A stretch of DNA of 64,000 nt. Origin: Ceratopteris richardii (Eukaryota > Streptophyta > Polypodiopsida > Polypodiales > Pteridaceae). Below the pieces are notes generated by a model. It ran no database searches. It was not told where the DNA came from and saw nothing but the letters and a program-made list of their open reading frames with translations. The DNA lies in the NCBI GenBank assembly GCA_020310875.1, contig CM035423.1:134873696-134937695 (forward strand), read 5' to 3'. Positions 33,640-44,806 of the stretch are shown here, in pieces. The translations under genes and the position numbers were made by a program. Every line of letters starts with the position of its first letter. Within the stretch, counting starts at the first letter, position 1.

Positions 33640-35110
33640 GAATCAATCCACAAAAGGAAGTAAGCCCAAAGCTTTGTAGAAGGCTTCAAACTTCTCCCAA
33701 GGCAGAGCCTTCGTGGAAAGGTCTACAATGTTCTCCTCCGTGGGTGCATATGCCAAGTTGATCTCTCCAGTAGAGAAATTCTCCCTCACATAATGATAAT
33801 GCACCTCAATGTGCTTAGTGCGAGCATGGAATATAGAGTTCCTCGCAATTGCAAATGCGCTCTGACTGTTCGTAAAGATGGTGGTGACAGAAGACTGAAC
33901 AACACCCAAATCAGCCATGAGGTGTGCGAGCCACACACACTCAACAATCGCTGTGAAAGCTTCCCTATACTTAGCCTCACAACTAGAAGTGGCCATAGTA
34001 GGCTACTTCTTGCTCAACCAAGATATGCATGAGCTACCTAGCATGAAGGAAAAGCCCAACCAGAGTCAGAAAAAGCATGTAAATCCTACGATAGTGATCC
34101 ACCCTTCGGATAAAAACAATCCAAGTAGTCGAGTACCACTCAAGTAGCAAAAGATGTGCTTAACTGCCTGCCAATGCTTGACATCTAGGCAATGCATAAA
34201 CCTGATCATCTGTGAGACAACAGGCTGAATATCTGGCCGAGTGATGCATAAGTAAATCAAGCATCCAACATCCTACTGGTAGAGAACAACATCAAATGCA
34301 TCTTCATCATCATGAAGACTCAATCATAAACTTGTCTCCATAGGAGTGGCAATAGGTTTGCAGTCTTCAAGGCCAAAATACTGCAATAATCTGTCAATAT
34401 ATTTGGTTTGACACAAATTTATTCCACCATCAACTTGCATAAATCGAATGCCCAAATAATGATGCAAATGTCCCAAATATGACATCTCAAATGAGGCATG
34501 CAAATCACCCTTAAAATCAGCAATATGCTTCTCATGAGGACCAGTCATCAACATAGACAACAATGATCAGACGCACATCATTTGCACGCTTAACATATAA
34601 GGTGTTCTCTATTGGATTGTTCTCAAAACCATGTGCAATCAGGTAGGCATGTATCTTATCATACCAAGCATGTGGTGCTTGCTTCAAACCATATAATGCC
34701 TTCTTCAACCTGCACACTTTGGTCTCATGCCCTTTATGCACAAAGCCACGGGGCTGAAAAACATACACTTCTTCATGCAAATCACCATTTAGAAATGCAG
34801 TTTTAATGTCCAACTGATGTAGATTCCAACCATGATGAGTTGCAAGTGCACAAATGCTATGAACATTAGTCATTAAGCATGCAGGAGCAAATGTCTCATC
34901 AAAATCAATGCCTCTTTCTTGAGCATAACTCTTTGCAACAAGCCTAGCCTTATACTTGTCAACTATTCCATCAGGCTTATGCTTCCGCTTATATACCCAC
35001 TTAGTGCCAATGGCCTTCTTGGCAAGAGGCAAGTCACATAAAGACCATGTACCATTCTTCATCATAGCATCATATTAAGATTGCATATCTGCCATCCAAT
35101 TTTCAGAATT
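33640..35110 (-). pseudogene. copia D: reverse transcriptase and RNase H region
   Basis: Minus strand: GTKWVYKRKHKPDGIVDKYK, ERGIDFDETFAP, LDIKTAFLNGDLHEEVYVFQ, LYGLKQAPHAWYDKIHAYL and VVYVDD, then RNase H motifs including HARTKHIEVHYHYVRENF and LSTKALPWEKFEAF. Broken. Confidence 0.85.
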
Positions 35111-35559
35111 TTGTACTTCATTAAACAAAACAAGCTCATTCTCATCATAGAGACTAAAGGCATCCATAGCATAGCAATCTGATGCAAAAGAAACACTATC
35201 AGAGACAAAACGAGTACGATATGATAGAGGTGTATCTCATTTTCTGTCACGCAAAGTCTGCACCAGCAATTTTGGCATAGTTTTTGCCTCTTCAATGTCA
35301 ACTCTCTCATCAACAAGTGCATCATGTAAATCTCCATATGAAATCCAATGATCTGCATCATTACATGAAACCTATAAAGGTTGAGAAGTTGCCTCATTAT
35401 GACTAGCACTAAACTGTTCACTTGTAAAAAGAGGAAGCAAAGTATCATACATGTCTTTGGAGCTAAGAGATGTCTTCTTAGTACATGAAAGTAATGGCTG
35501 AATAGCATCTTCCATAAAAACAACATCACGGCTAACTAGAATGTGTTTAGTCTACGGAT

Positions 35560-36520
35560 GATACACAGATAACCTTTGCTTTTAGAACTATACCCAACAA
35601 AAATACATTTCATTGCTTTATCATCCAATTTCTTGTGTTGTTGTTCAGTCACTAATGCGTATGTCAGACATCCAAAGACCCGTAGGTGAGCAAGAGATGT
35701 CTTTCGACCATGCCAAACCTCATGTGGAGTGATAGACATCAATGCTTTAGTGGGATACCTATTGAGTAAATATGTTGGGGACATAACAATCTCAAGCAAG
35801 AAACTATGTGGTAAAGCCTCACTCTTGACCATACACCTCGTCGTCTCCATGAGTGACCTGTTCTTCTGTTCAGCAACTCCATTTTGTTGAGGTGTATACA
35901 TCATTGTACATGGATGTTTTATCCCATGTTCAATCGAAAATGCATTAAAATGAGAAGATATATATTCCCCCCTCGATCAAAACGTAGGGTGCCCATTTTA
36001 CATGCTGACATATTTTCAGCCAAAACCAAAAACTATTTGAAGCACTAAACATTTCGGACTTTGCTTTCAGTGGATATACCCATGCATGCGTAGAAAAATC
36101 ATCAATGAAAGTCACAAAAATAAAGATAGTTTCCAAAAGAGGGTGTCTGTATAGGACCACAAACATCATTATGAACAACCTCCAATTTTTTAGTAGCTCG
36201 AATTGAACCATTTTTTTTTTTGGAACTAGGAATGCTCCATTTTGCCCAAAATACAGCTTTCACACATATGCTTAGAAGGTGCCTCAAGTTTGGGCAAAGA
36301 TGACACCATTTTAGATTTTTGCAGGTGTAGCAAACTAACAAAATTCACATGACCAAAGTGTGCATGCTAAAGTTTTGCATCTCACAAAGCATGAGAATCA
36401 AGTACTACACATGCTGGATCATTCACAATTTTTTCATAGTCTATGAGCTTATACATCTGATGACATAAAATGCCTGAAGCAATAATGACATCCTCATTTG
36501 ATAGATAATGAACTATACAT
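35560..36520 (-). pseudogene. copia D: integrase region
   Basis: Minus strand: TPQQNGVAEQKNRSLMETTRC, NRYPTKALMSITPHEVWHGRK and GCLTYALVTEQQ, with the core segment VTFIDDFSTHAWVYPLKAKSE to its right. Broken; truncated at the E border. Confidence 0.8.
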
Positions 36521-36523
36521 CTG

Positions 36524-37416
36524 TGTTGACCTAAGTACTAACTTAGGGACTTGTGGAGAAAGAGACTATACCTCAATCCCCCTCAAGTGCATATAGTGGG
36601 GATTCACGCTTTAATTATCAATCCGATGACTATACAAACCTAGCCAAGTGTATGAGGACATGCAATCAAGTGATGATCAATGCAAATGAACTACTCAAAG
36701 AGTGCAAACAAGGCAAAGACTAATCCAAACAAGCTTCAACTGTCGGTCATGGTGTCACGATACTTGGTGCAGCAGCCGTCAGTAATTTGGACTTTTCTCT
36801 CAGCTCCGAACTCCAAATATAGCGAATAGCATATGCGTTTCGAAGCTCTCGAGAAGACGCATCCAATGGCGGTGGTTTCACTCAATTCTGACACTCTTAG
36901 TTCAAGTTATGAGCAAAATACGGAGTCGCGGGAAAATCTTCCTACACTTCAGCACTTCTTACACTTCGCACACACCTTAACAACAGCAAACAAACACTTT
37001 CATGGATAGACAACACTTCATAACACTCTTTCCAAGCAATACACATGCATACAAGCTCACAAAGAAGAAGATATAGAGTGAAGAAGACACAAATTCGAAT
37101 TTCTATGCTCCCTCTTCTCACAATGGCAAAAAGTCTTTACAAAGAGTCACAAATTGACTTATATACTTGTGCCCTAAAAATAGTCCTTTCACACAAGGGA
37201 CCGGCACTTTTATTCACTAAAAGACTAATTTCTTACTATTTTACATGGGTAAGTTTCTAATCTTTTGAGGGGGTGCATCTAGAGGACTCCTCTAGTGCAT
37301 TTACAACGGAAAATATATTACAAGAATGGTTATGATACAAAAATATGGTGTCCAAATCGGAAAAATTTTGGGGCCCGTCTTTTTCTCTGCCTTATGCTCT
37401 CTTTAGCTCTTCAACA
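36524..37416 (-). repeat. 3' LTR of gypsy E (short form; may extend to 37887)
   Basis: Bounded on the plus strand by TGTTGACC at 36524 and CTTCAACA at 37416, so on the minus strand TGTTGAAG to GGTCAACA. It aligns over its length with both G LTR copies. A TATA-like TATATAAG lies on the minus strand near 37157-37165. A second LTR-start-like TGTTGAGGGAG with its own purine tract lies 471 bp upstream (37887), matching the border used by G's tandem units, so the true LTR may be 1364 bp. Confidence 0.75.
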
Positions 37417-37431
37417 CTCTCCCCCTCTTTG
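37417..37431 (-). promoter_or_regulatory. polypurine tract of gypsy E
   Basis: The minus strand reads CAAAGAGGGGGAGAG directly before the short-form LTR start. Confidence 0.75.
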
Positions 37432-37826
37432 CCTCTGTCATCCCTTGACAGGCTTTACTTCTTGTCTTCAGTTTGTTAAGCCTGTGCACTTTCTTTTCCC
37501 TGCACGCAACCCTTGCTCAGTTTTTCCTGTTTGTAAAACAGGTGTTCAGTTTTGACGGCCTCTTCTTAATTCTTGTTTTACATTCTCTGGGCCTGATACA
37601 TTTGTCTTGCTTGATAAGTCGGGTTGCCGCGCACGCCACCAGTGGAAGGTATGAGGATGTGGTGCTTCAGTCTTCGATCTGGACCTGCCAAAGATCAAGA
37701 GGTTGAAGCACCCTTGTGTGGCTGCGTCCTTTCCTTGGTGCGTGTGCCCCTGCGGGGATCTGTGCAGAGATGGGTGTTGCGCCCCTGCGGGGCTTCTTGC
37801 AGAGATTGTCTTCAAATATTACCTTT

Positions 37827-40800
37827 CTAGTGAAGCTTCTTTCGTTGTTTTCTTCTTTTCTTCCTTTTACTTGATTCTCCCTCAACACTGCCCCCCTCCT
37901 GGACTCTGTCGTCCCCGACAGGCTTTGACGAGCGACGGGCATATGTTCTATATATTTTCTGCTCTGTTGCATTAAGCAAATTGGCTTCACGTATCATTAA
38001 TTGTTTCCATTGTTCTGCCTTTACACCGTCATTGGGTGGCTGTCTGTGATCTGCAAAGAAGCTTAGTTCATATGCCACTAATCTGGCATTCAAATTAGAG
38101 GACATCTTCAAAAAGACTTCTGAATCAATTTCAAAAAATCCAGTAAAGAACGCTTCTTCAAAAGTTTGGATATATACACTTGGCAAGAACATCAATCTGG
38201 AATAATAAGCCATTATTGTTGGTCGGCTAGGCATAACAGATAGGTAAAAAATGAGGATCTCTGTGCCTTGATTAATACCAATGAAATTCAAAAATGTGTA
38301 GGCTGCATGCTTGAATACCTTCAACACTGTAAGTATCATACTGAGTATTTTATTTGTCATTTTGACAGTTAGGTCGGGTACTGTCGCATAATTTTGCAGC
38401 CAAAATTCGATGGTTTTGACCATATAATCTTCCGTTGGCAAGTAATTATGTGGCGGGCTTGGAAGCAGCGGGTAATTTAGCCACTGTTTATTTATAGTGC
38501 CATTTCTTTGCAAGTCCAAAAATTCTCTAGTATCCCTTCTGCGTGGTATAGGACAAAATGAAGGGTTTACCTGTAAGAAATATGGTGCTGCTTGCCAATG
38601 CACCTGTAGTGTGGGATGTTTCTCCAAAAACTTTCTTTGCCAAATAGGTTGTGCAGCTTCGAATTCTTCTTGACTATATGCGAATGTGTCATGTTTAAAA
38701 TTTAGCTGCTCATCTGGACTTTTCTTTGTAATCTTCTTTATATATTCTCTTGTTTTCTCTTTCAATAATCCGTACGGAATGTTGAAAGGCTTCATGATTT
38801 TCTCCAAGTCCTTACCCTTGATCTTAGCTTCCTTCATTACTTTGATTACTTCATTTTCAAAATTTTCCGTCAATCGGGACACCACTAGTGCCCGTTCCTT
38901 CTGACTTATTTCTACAGTGTATGGCATTGGATGATCATCATGTATATCCGCCATCTGCTCATGTATTGGAGAATTATAGATCGGGGGAGATAGAGGACGT
39001 ACCTCTACCTTGTCAGTAGGATTTTCTTTTGGTGGCACTACTGGTGTCCCGATCGTTGCGTTCTGGTTGATGTGAATTTCTAATTGCTCTATACGTTCAG
39101 TCTTCTCTTTATTTTCTTGCATGGCTGCTCTCAGTGCTTCCTTTGCTGCAAGCAATTCATTTCCAATTTCTGCTACGTGATCCATGTTTTCACTATAGCT
39201 TGTTGCAAGTTTCCCATGTGCTGTATTCAACTGCTTTTTTAGTTCATTTATTTCTTGACTGTACTTTTGTTCCGATTCTTCTCTCACTTCTCGCTCTTGT
39301 CTCAGCAATTCTGCATGTTGTGCTACCTGATCTCTTAATTCTTTTTCTTTAGTTTCAGATGATTCCTGTTGTTCAATAGGTTGATCATATAACAATGACT
39401 TCATCAATTCTTTATTCCTGCTTCGTAAAGTGTCATTCTCTTCTATGTACAACTTTAGTTGTGTCTCAAGTAAAGTGCTTCTAGCCTTCATTCTTTCTTT
39501 GTCAGCCTCGCTTGCATCATGTAATCTTTGTAAATCCGTGAGCTGTGCTTGGAGTTGGCGATGCTGAGTAATTAATGTATCATATTGTGTTTTGACTTCA
39601 AGCAACTCCGTGTTTTTGACTGCTATTTCCTTTTGGGCCTGGATTACTTGCGATGACAATTGTTCGCTCATTATTTGGAATTGACTTTTTTCTCTCATGG
39701 CCTTATCATAATCTGCATCTATGTCCATCATTTGTTGTTGTGTATCCATGGCCGTTTGAATCATTTGCTTTACTACTGGTTTCAGCTGAGTGACATCCAC
39801 ATTAAGCCATGTTGTTGGTATACTAGGTTCTCTGCCTGTTGTGACATCTTTGCCCTGTGCCCCATGTAACATAGTGTCATGGGGCTGCCTAATCTGAAGC
39901 TGGATCCTTGGCTCAACCACCATGTGCGTAATATGTCCTTGAGGTGTATCATCTGGAACCTCAATTACAATCTGTTCTTTGTTTTGTAGTAGCTCCGAAT
40001 CCGCGTTCACTGGAGTTTGTAGTTCCTCTTTGATAGGTGGTTTTGCATATGTAACAGTGGTTGGAGCTTCTTTCATGCTGATTTTTGTAGTATCATTCAA
40101 TTGAATGACATGTTCAGGTTCATTAGAATCTTCTACGTTCTTTTCCTTTTCTTCATGATTGTCTGGAGTCACTTCGAGTTGATTGGTCTCGATCCCTTCT
40201 TCTTCATGAGTTTTTGTCCCTATGTCAGTGTCTAGGGTGTCTTTTTCGTGACTGGATTCTGTATTGGAACTAGAATCATCTATGCCCAGTTCTTTGTATC
40301 TCCAAGGTTGTCTTGGGGTCTTTTCTTGACGCATTTGTTGCTTCTCTTGACTTGCTTGTCTATAATGATGACCTTGGACATTCAGATTTACCTGTCCTTG
40401 CATGTACTGATGTGTCTCTTCTAGGGCGGCAGAGAGATCTCTCTTAGTAATAGGCATTTTAACCCTCGTAATCTTTGGAAGAATGTGTGTCCGCTTTGAT
40501 TGGGGTGTAGCTTGGGCTTCTTCCTCTCTTAGACGCTTTGTACTCCTCATGGGTTTCTGTGAACTGGTTCCTGCTTCTTCAACCATAACAACTGCTTTCT
40601 TTTTCTTGGGGATCGTGGCAGATTTTGCATATTTGGCTAGCCCTTCTGAGGTTGGAATCTCACGTAAGCAGTTTTTCATTTCAAGAGCTTCATATATGAG
40701 TAATGTCAAAGCTGAACTCCCATTTAGAAACTTCTTCTGGCCCCACTTCTTCTGGGCTTCAAATAATCTTCCTTGGATGTAGCCAGTCATATTTACTTTA

Positions 40801-41420
40801 TTTCCCACTTGTCTCATTGCATGCGAGAGTAGTTGTACTACAATCTTTTGTGGTGCAGTATATCTATGCATACTTGGGAAACAAAAATGTTGGTGCACCA
40901 GGCGGACAGCATCTTCAATATCAGTCTTGTTGATATCCAAAAAGGATCTCTTTTTAGGATCATGACATTCGTCTTTGACATTAGTGATCCCTTCTTGATT
41001 CCATCCGAAGGCTTTGTTGATTAGTTCATGTGTGAATTGAATAGTTTTCCATGTTCCTACTTTATCCAAGACTCGTGCTTCGGGAACTGATATCTTCGTT
41101 GCGGCAGGCTGCAGTGTATTCATTACTTGTGTACATCTTTGAAAATCTGGTAGAAAAATCGGCAATTTGAGAAATGCCTCTAGACCTGCCTGTGTCCATA
41201 CATCCTCGATATGCGGTAATCCTTGTATTATAGTTTTGAACTCTTGCAACATGATGGGGAAATAGTGATCCCTATCCATGATCTTGATAGTGGCCATAAA
41301 AGTGAGGTCTGACACTAGTTGGTCATCCAGAAACCAATGGCCTCTTGCTTTTGTTATGGATTCGAGTGGAAGAAGGTAGACCTCTTCTTCTTGCGTAGTT
41401 TCGGAATTAGTAGATGCCAT
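37827..41420 (-). CDS. gypsy E accessory protein (long coiled-coil ORF)
   Basis: One uninterrupted frame of about 1197 codons after integrase, in the sense direction. I start it at the ATG at 41420 (MASTNSETTQEEE), which directly follows a CAG. Approximate layout: N-terminal domain 20-280 (GHWFLDD, FQRCTQVMN, KIVVQLLSHAMRQVGNK); charged, low-complexity linker 280-540; coiled coil 545-790, very rich in E, Q, K and L; C-terminal domain 835-1165 with a hydrophobic helix-like part near 1022-1066 (KILSMILTVLKVFK); basic tail SKRKKRRKQRKK, possibly nuclear-localising. No signal peptide is apparent. Homologues occur in G and, more distantly, F. It occupies the env-like position of Athila-type elements, but nothing visible shows an envelope. 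A structural or host-interaction role is only a guess. Confidence 0.8.
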   Translation of the reverse strand: MASTNSETTQEEEVYLLPLESITKARGHWFLDDQLVSDLTFMATIKIMDRDHYFPIMLQEFKTIIQGLPHIEDVWTQAGLEAFLKLPIFLPDFQRCTQVMNTLQPAATKISVPEARVLDKVGTWKTIQFTHELINKAFGWNQEGITNVKDECHDPKKRSFLDINKTDIEDAVRLVHQHFCFPSMHRYTAPQKIVVQLLSHAMRQVGNKVNMTGYIQGRLFEAQKKWGQKKFLNGSSALTLLIYEALEMKNCLREIPTSEGLAKYAKSATIPKKKKAVVMVEEAGTSSQKPMRSTKRLREEEAQATPQSKRTHILPKITRVKMPITKRDLSAALEETHQYMQGQVNLNVQGHHYRQASQEKQQMRQEKTPRQPWRYKELGIDDSSSNTESSHEKDTLDTDIGTKTHEEEGIETNQLEVTPDNHEEKEKNVEDSNEPEHVIQLNDTTKISMKEAPTTVTYAKPPIKEELQTPVNADSELLQNKEQIVIEVPDDTPQGHITHMVVEPRIQLQIRQPHDTMLHGAQGKDVTTGREPSIPTTWLNVDVTQLKPVVKQMIQTAMDTQQQMMDIDADYDKAMREKSQFQIMSEQLSSQVIQAQKEIAVKNTELLEVKTQYDTLITQHRQLQAQLTDLQRLHDASEADKERMKARSTLLETQLKLYIEENDTLRSRNKELMKSLLYDQPIEQQESSETKEKELRDQVAQHAELLRQEREVREESEQKYSQEINELKKQLNTAHGKLATSYSENMDHVAEIGNELLAAKEALRAAMQENKEKTERIEQLEIHINQNATIGTPVVPPKENPTDKVEVRPLSPPIYNSPIHEQMADIHDDHPMPYTVEISQKERALVVSRLTENFENEVIKVMKEAKIKGKDLEKIMKPFNIPYGLLKEKTREYIKKITKKSPDEQLNFKHDTFAYSQEEFEAAQPIWQRKFLEKHPTLQVHWQAAPYFLQVNPSFCPIPRRRDTREFLDLQRNGTINKQWLNYPLLPSPPHNYLPTEDYMVKTIEFWLQNYATVPDLTVKMTNKILSMILTVLKVFKHAAYTFLNFIGINQGTEILIFYLSVMPSRPTIMAYYSRLMFLPSVYIQTFEEAFFTGFFEIDSEVFLKMSSNLNARLVAYELSFFADHRQPPNDGVKAEQWKQLMIREANLLNATEQKIYRTYARRSSKPVGDDRVQEGGSVEGESSKRKKRRKQRKKLH
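37888..37904 (-). promoter_or_regulatory. second polypurine-like tract inside the accessory ORF tail
   Basis: The minus strand reads TCCAGGAGGGGGGCAG followed by TGTTGAGGGAG. It lies within the accessory ORF's last codons. The surroundings (GCCTGTC, GACAGAG, purines, TGTTGA) repeat those of the tract at 37417. Confidence 0.5.
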
Positions 41421-41436
41421 CTGCACTCAATATAGA
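41421..41436 (-). promoter_or_regulatory. splice-acceptor-like site at the accessory ORF start (E)
   Basis: The minus strand reads TATATTGAGTGCAG directly before the ATG. The same TTGAGTGCAG-ATG arrangement is present in G at 5012-5024. Inference: the accessory protein could be made from a spliced mRNA. Confidence 0.4.
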
Positions 41437-41846
41437 GTATGAATTAGTGGCCATATACTATCAGAAATTCTCCTTTATTTGTTTGTCAAAAGCTTGACAT
41501 TGCTCCGAGTGAATGGTGTCGTCCCTTTCCCGTGGGTGTGAGAAAGGTAATACCTAGATTTTTTTCCAAAATTTTTATAGATTTTTATGTTTTCATCTGA
41601 AAAGAAAAACAGAGAAGTTAGATCATAGCCGAAGCGGTTATTAATTTTTGAGTGATTTTCTTAATGTATGTACAATTGCTCTCCTATTTTCCAAGAGGAA
41701 AATGTGCTCGACTATCCTGAAATAGAAGAAAGATGTGCCGAATGCTTGGCCTTGTAATGTGGCCCTATCATGCATACTTTGGGTCCTGATAACTCCAAAT
41801 GTGTGCAATTGGAAGTAGTTGGATGATGCATGCATTTTGTCTTGTC

Positions 41847-42290
41847 TTTCGGCATCCAAATCTGCTTTATTCTGTTGGGACGTATTGTATTCTGCACATT
41901 CCTAATGAATCTGGTTCCTCTCATGTTGTACTTCTGCTCTATCTGCTTTTTGAATCTCGAGTTGGCTTGTGTTGCAACTGCAGACTTCTTTTCTTTCCTG
42001 TAGCTAGTCTCCTTTGGTGGTTTTGCCCGTAGACCATATTGGAATTTGTTCTCCTTATGCAGTGGTTCATCGGTTCGGTTCAGCGTCTTAGGAGCACATG
42101 ATTTTGGAATCCATATTTGCACTCGATCCAGTTGGGCGGCTACTACTTTCTTTGGAATCCATATCCTAGCACTTCGTTTTTGACTTTGGCGCTCAAAATG
42201 ATTTGCTTTCTTATTTGATTGGTTGCTCTGATGTCGAAGATGTTTCTGTTGTTGAAAATATGCATCCCTTTGATCCTTTCTTATCCAAGC
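41847..42290 (-). other. gypsy E: linker with repeated W-P-K motifs
   Basis: Between the second protease-like domain and the accessory ORF. A basic, low-complexity linker contains AWIRKDQ, ARIWIPKK, VQIWIPKS and KQIWMPKD at spacings of about 42, 16 and 85 residues. F has five equivalent motifs and G has at least one. The function is unknown. Confidence 0.7.
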
Positions 42291-42659
42291 TCGTTTAGTG
42301 TTCGGAATAGGGTATATTCTAATAGGTACAGACTTTGAATTACTCAGAGGACTAGTCTCTCTTGTGCATGGTGCTTCACTGAGGTTGGATTCAGATTGAT
42401 TGACACTCTTGTGACTTGCTAGACTAGAAGGTGGAAGGCAAGCATGATTCAATGTGTTTTCACCTGAAGTACTTGAGGAAGGGGCTTCTATAGTGCTATT
42501 GGACGTACACTCATGACTTTGTTCATTAGAGTGAATTTTTGGCTCTATGCTTGCCACTTTTATTGGTCGTTCGTCTAGCAAACTGAATACTTCACGATGT
42601 CCTATCCTGGCTGAGATATATCCTAAAGCCAATTGAATGGTCACCTCATATTCGTAAAT

Positions 42660-42990
42660 CTAGTCTTGACCTAACACTACATCTTCGAGTAAATCCTGAT
42701 CATGACACACTAATAGCTTCTGTTCCATAGTGTTGTTGCCAAGATGCAGAGGTAAAGTGATTTCACCTATACATTGAGTAATTGTTCCTCCTATTCCTAT
42801 CAACTGTGCCATTGATGGACGTAATTCCTCCTTGAGTTTCTGAGTCAAAGAGAGTTTGATACAGCTTATGGCGGCTCCGGTGTCAATGAGAGCATCCACT
42901 AAGTGGTACTCCGTTTTACCCGCTCCCAAATTCAAATATGGTTGTGTTCTTTGTGGACCTAGGTTTTTAGTGGCTCTAAAATTAGCCATT
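42660..42990 (-). other. gypsy E: second retropepsin-like domain
   Basis: Minus-strand translation with ALIDTGAAISCI (DTGA active-site motif, codons near 42873-42888), then LIGIGGTITQCIGEITLPLHL and a closing EDVVLGQD. This is the order expected of a retropepsin (DTGA, flap region, hydrophobic-G-QD end). It lies downstream of integrase, while a separate DSGA protease lies upstream of RT, so the element has two. Confidence 0.75.
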
Positions 42991-43072
42991 GGGATGAGTT
43001 CTTCTCCTAGTTGATATCTCTCATCTCTCTCTCTCTCATCCACTTTTTCCGTTTCTTAATTCGTTCTAGTGC

Positions 43073-44620
43073 TTATTGTCTTGCTTCTTCTCGTATCCTT
43101 TCCTCCTCAATACGTCTATTCTTGCCCTTGATTAATCGAGACATTGTTTCTTCGGTCAATGGTTCTAGATATTTTTTCACTCGACATCCACTGATATAGT
43201 TTGGTAATACATCTCCATCTAGGGTTGCTAAGCTGATGGCTCCACTTGTAGATATACGATTAATGATTAATGGGCCATATCCTCTCTTCTGCAATTTCTT
43301 AGCGTGTTGTTTCAAGGTATATACCAAGACTAAATCTCCTTCCTTCAAATTTTTATCCTTGATGTGAGCATCAAAGTAGGCTTTCTGTCGCCGTTTAGCA
43401 GCATAAATGCCTGCTACTGCTTGTAACCTAGTTTCGTGAAGCTTTTCTATTTGATCCAATTGAGCTGATAGTTCATGTCCCGTCCACTCGTAAGTAGTTG
43501 CTACTCTGAGAGTGGGAATTAAGAAATCAATTGGCAAAATAGCATTTTGTCCATACACTAAGTTAAAAGGATTAGTGCCTATGGCGGTTTTGTAGGCTAC
43601 ACGAAATGCCCATAAAGCATGATGTAATTGCTTATCCCAATCAGATCTACCATTGTTAACAATTTTGGTGAGGACTGTACACAAGATTTTATTCGAACTT
43701 TCGGCTTGTCCATTGGCTTGTGGGTGATAGGGAGCTGATTTTTTATGAATTACCAAGAATTCATTCAGTAAGGCTTCTATAACTTCATTCACAAAGTGCG
43801 TACCTCTATCACTCACAATTTCTATCGGTAGTCCAAATCTAGTGAAAATGTTCTCAAAGAGAAACTTGGCCGTAGTTCTTGCGTCATTTTTCTTTGTCGC
43901 TTTGGCTTCTACCCATTTGGTCAGATAGTCTATAGCTACAATGATATATTCGGCATGGGATCCTTTCGTTGGTGGGCTAATAGGTCCTATGAAGTCTATT
44001 CCCCATTTAGTGAAGGCTCTGGCACTCATCATGGGTCTCAGTGGCATCTCATCTCTTCTAATTGGATATTTTGTTTGTTGATAAGTATCACATCATTGCA
44101 CATATGTTATGGCATCTTGATGTAGAGTTGGCCACCACATGCTTGCAAAGAGGATCATTTTTGCTGTTTTATCTGCAGAGAAGTGCCCTCCTGCAGCTCC
44201 TGTATGTGCCATCTCTAACACAGCCAGATATTCGTCTTCATGAATGCACAATTGTAATTGATTATCTCTTCCTCGCTTGAAAAGTTGTTTTCCTATAATG
44301 GCATAATCCTTGCTCTATTCTACAAGTGCACATTTCCTTGCTATAGTGGCTCCTTCTGGGTATTCTTGGGACTTTAAGAACTTTACCAGAGGCATGCTCC
44401 ATCTCGGTGCTACTGTGGAGTAGCATAGAGTAGAGTTCTCTTCTGGATTTTGTTCTTGACAGGTTTGGCATGCTGATACATAGTTATGCGCATCCCTCTG
44501 CATGGTTGGCCAATATATGCCTAATCTCGCCATGTTCCGTTTGCATTCAAATGAGTTTTCCATTGATTTACATGTGCTTTCTGAAGCCACATTTTTTGTT
44601 CCTCCTCTTCTACACATCTC
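43073..44620 (-). pseudogene. gypsy E: integrase with two HHCC modules
   Basis: Reading right to left: a first zinc-binding-like module (near 44440-44620; LGIYWPTMQRDAHNYVSACQ), about 80 residues of spacer, then a second (near 44085-44235; ending WWPTLHQDAITYVQ). The catalytic core follows with KWGIDFIGP, VSDRGTHFVNE and PYHPQANGQAESSNK (D, D35E pattern). The C-terminal region has KEGDLVLVYTLKQHAKKLQK and GYGPLIINRI. No chromodomain was seen. A few interruptions. Confidence 0.82.
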
Positions 44621-44806
44621 ATGAGTAACCCATTCGAATCTTGGTGATATAAACTTCCAGCAATGATATGAAGGTTTTTAGTCTCCCAAAGGTCTTGGGT
44701 TCAGTTTGGTGTGATCCCATCTTTAGGACCATGCGTGAGTATAGGGATCAACTTTTCTGCCCATTGGGGACATACTTCCAGGTTAAAAAGGTACGTATCT
44801 GGCAGA

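Larger units (their letters stand above)
33340..36523 (-). mobile_element. Ty1/copia element D, cut by gypsy E
   Basis: Minus-strand copia element of the H/C family. It has a 3' LTR (33340-33570) and polypurine tract, then RNase H, RT and integrase, to the point where gypsy E begins at 36524. The last bases before E align with copia C's pre-integrase region, so the remainder of D should lie beyond the far end of E, outside the window. The left flank is GGGAT (33335-33339). It is broken with many interruptions. Confidence 0.85.

Noticed and set aside
37827-41420. long ORF as an ordinary host gene
   Set aside because: It lies inside gypsy E in sense orientation between the post-integrase linker and the 3' LTR, and homologues sit at the same position in G and F.
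37827-41420. accessory ORF as a retroviral-type envelope
   Set aside because: No signal peptide, no clear C-terminal membrane anchor and no cysteine-rich ectodomain are visible. One hydrophobic stretch is not enough.
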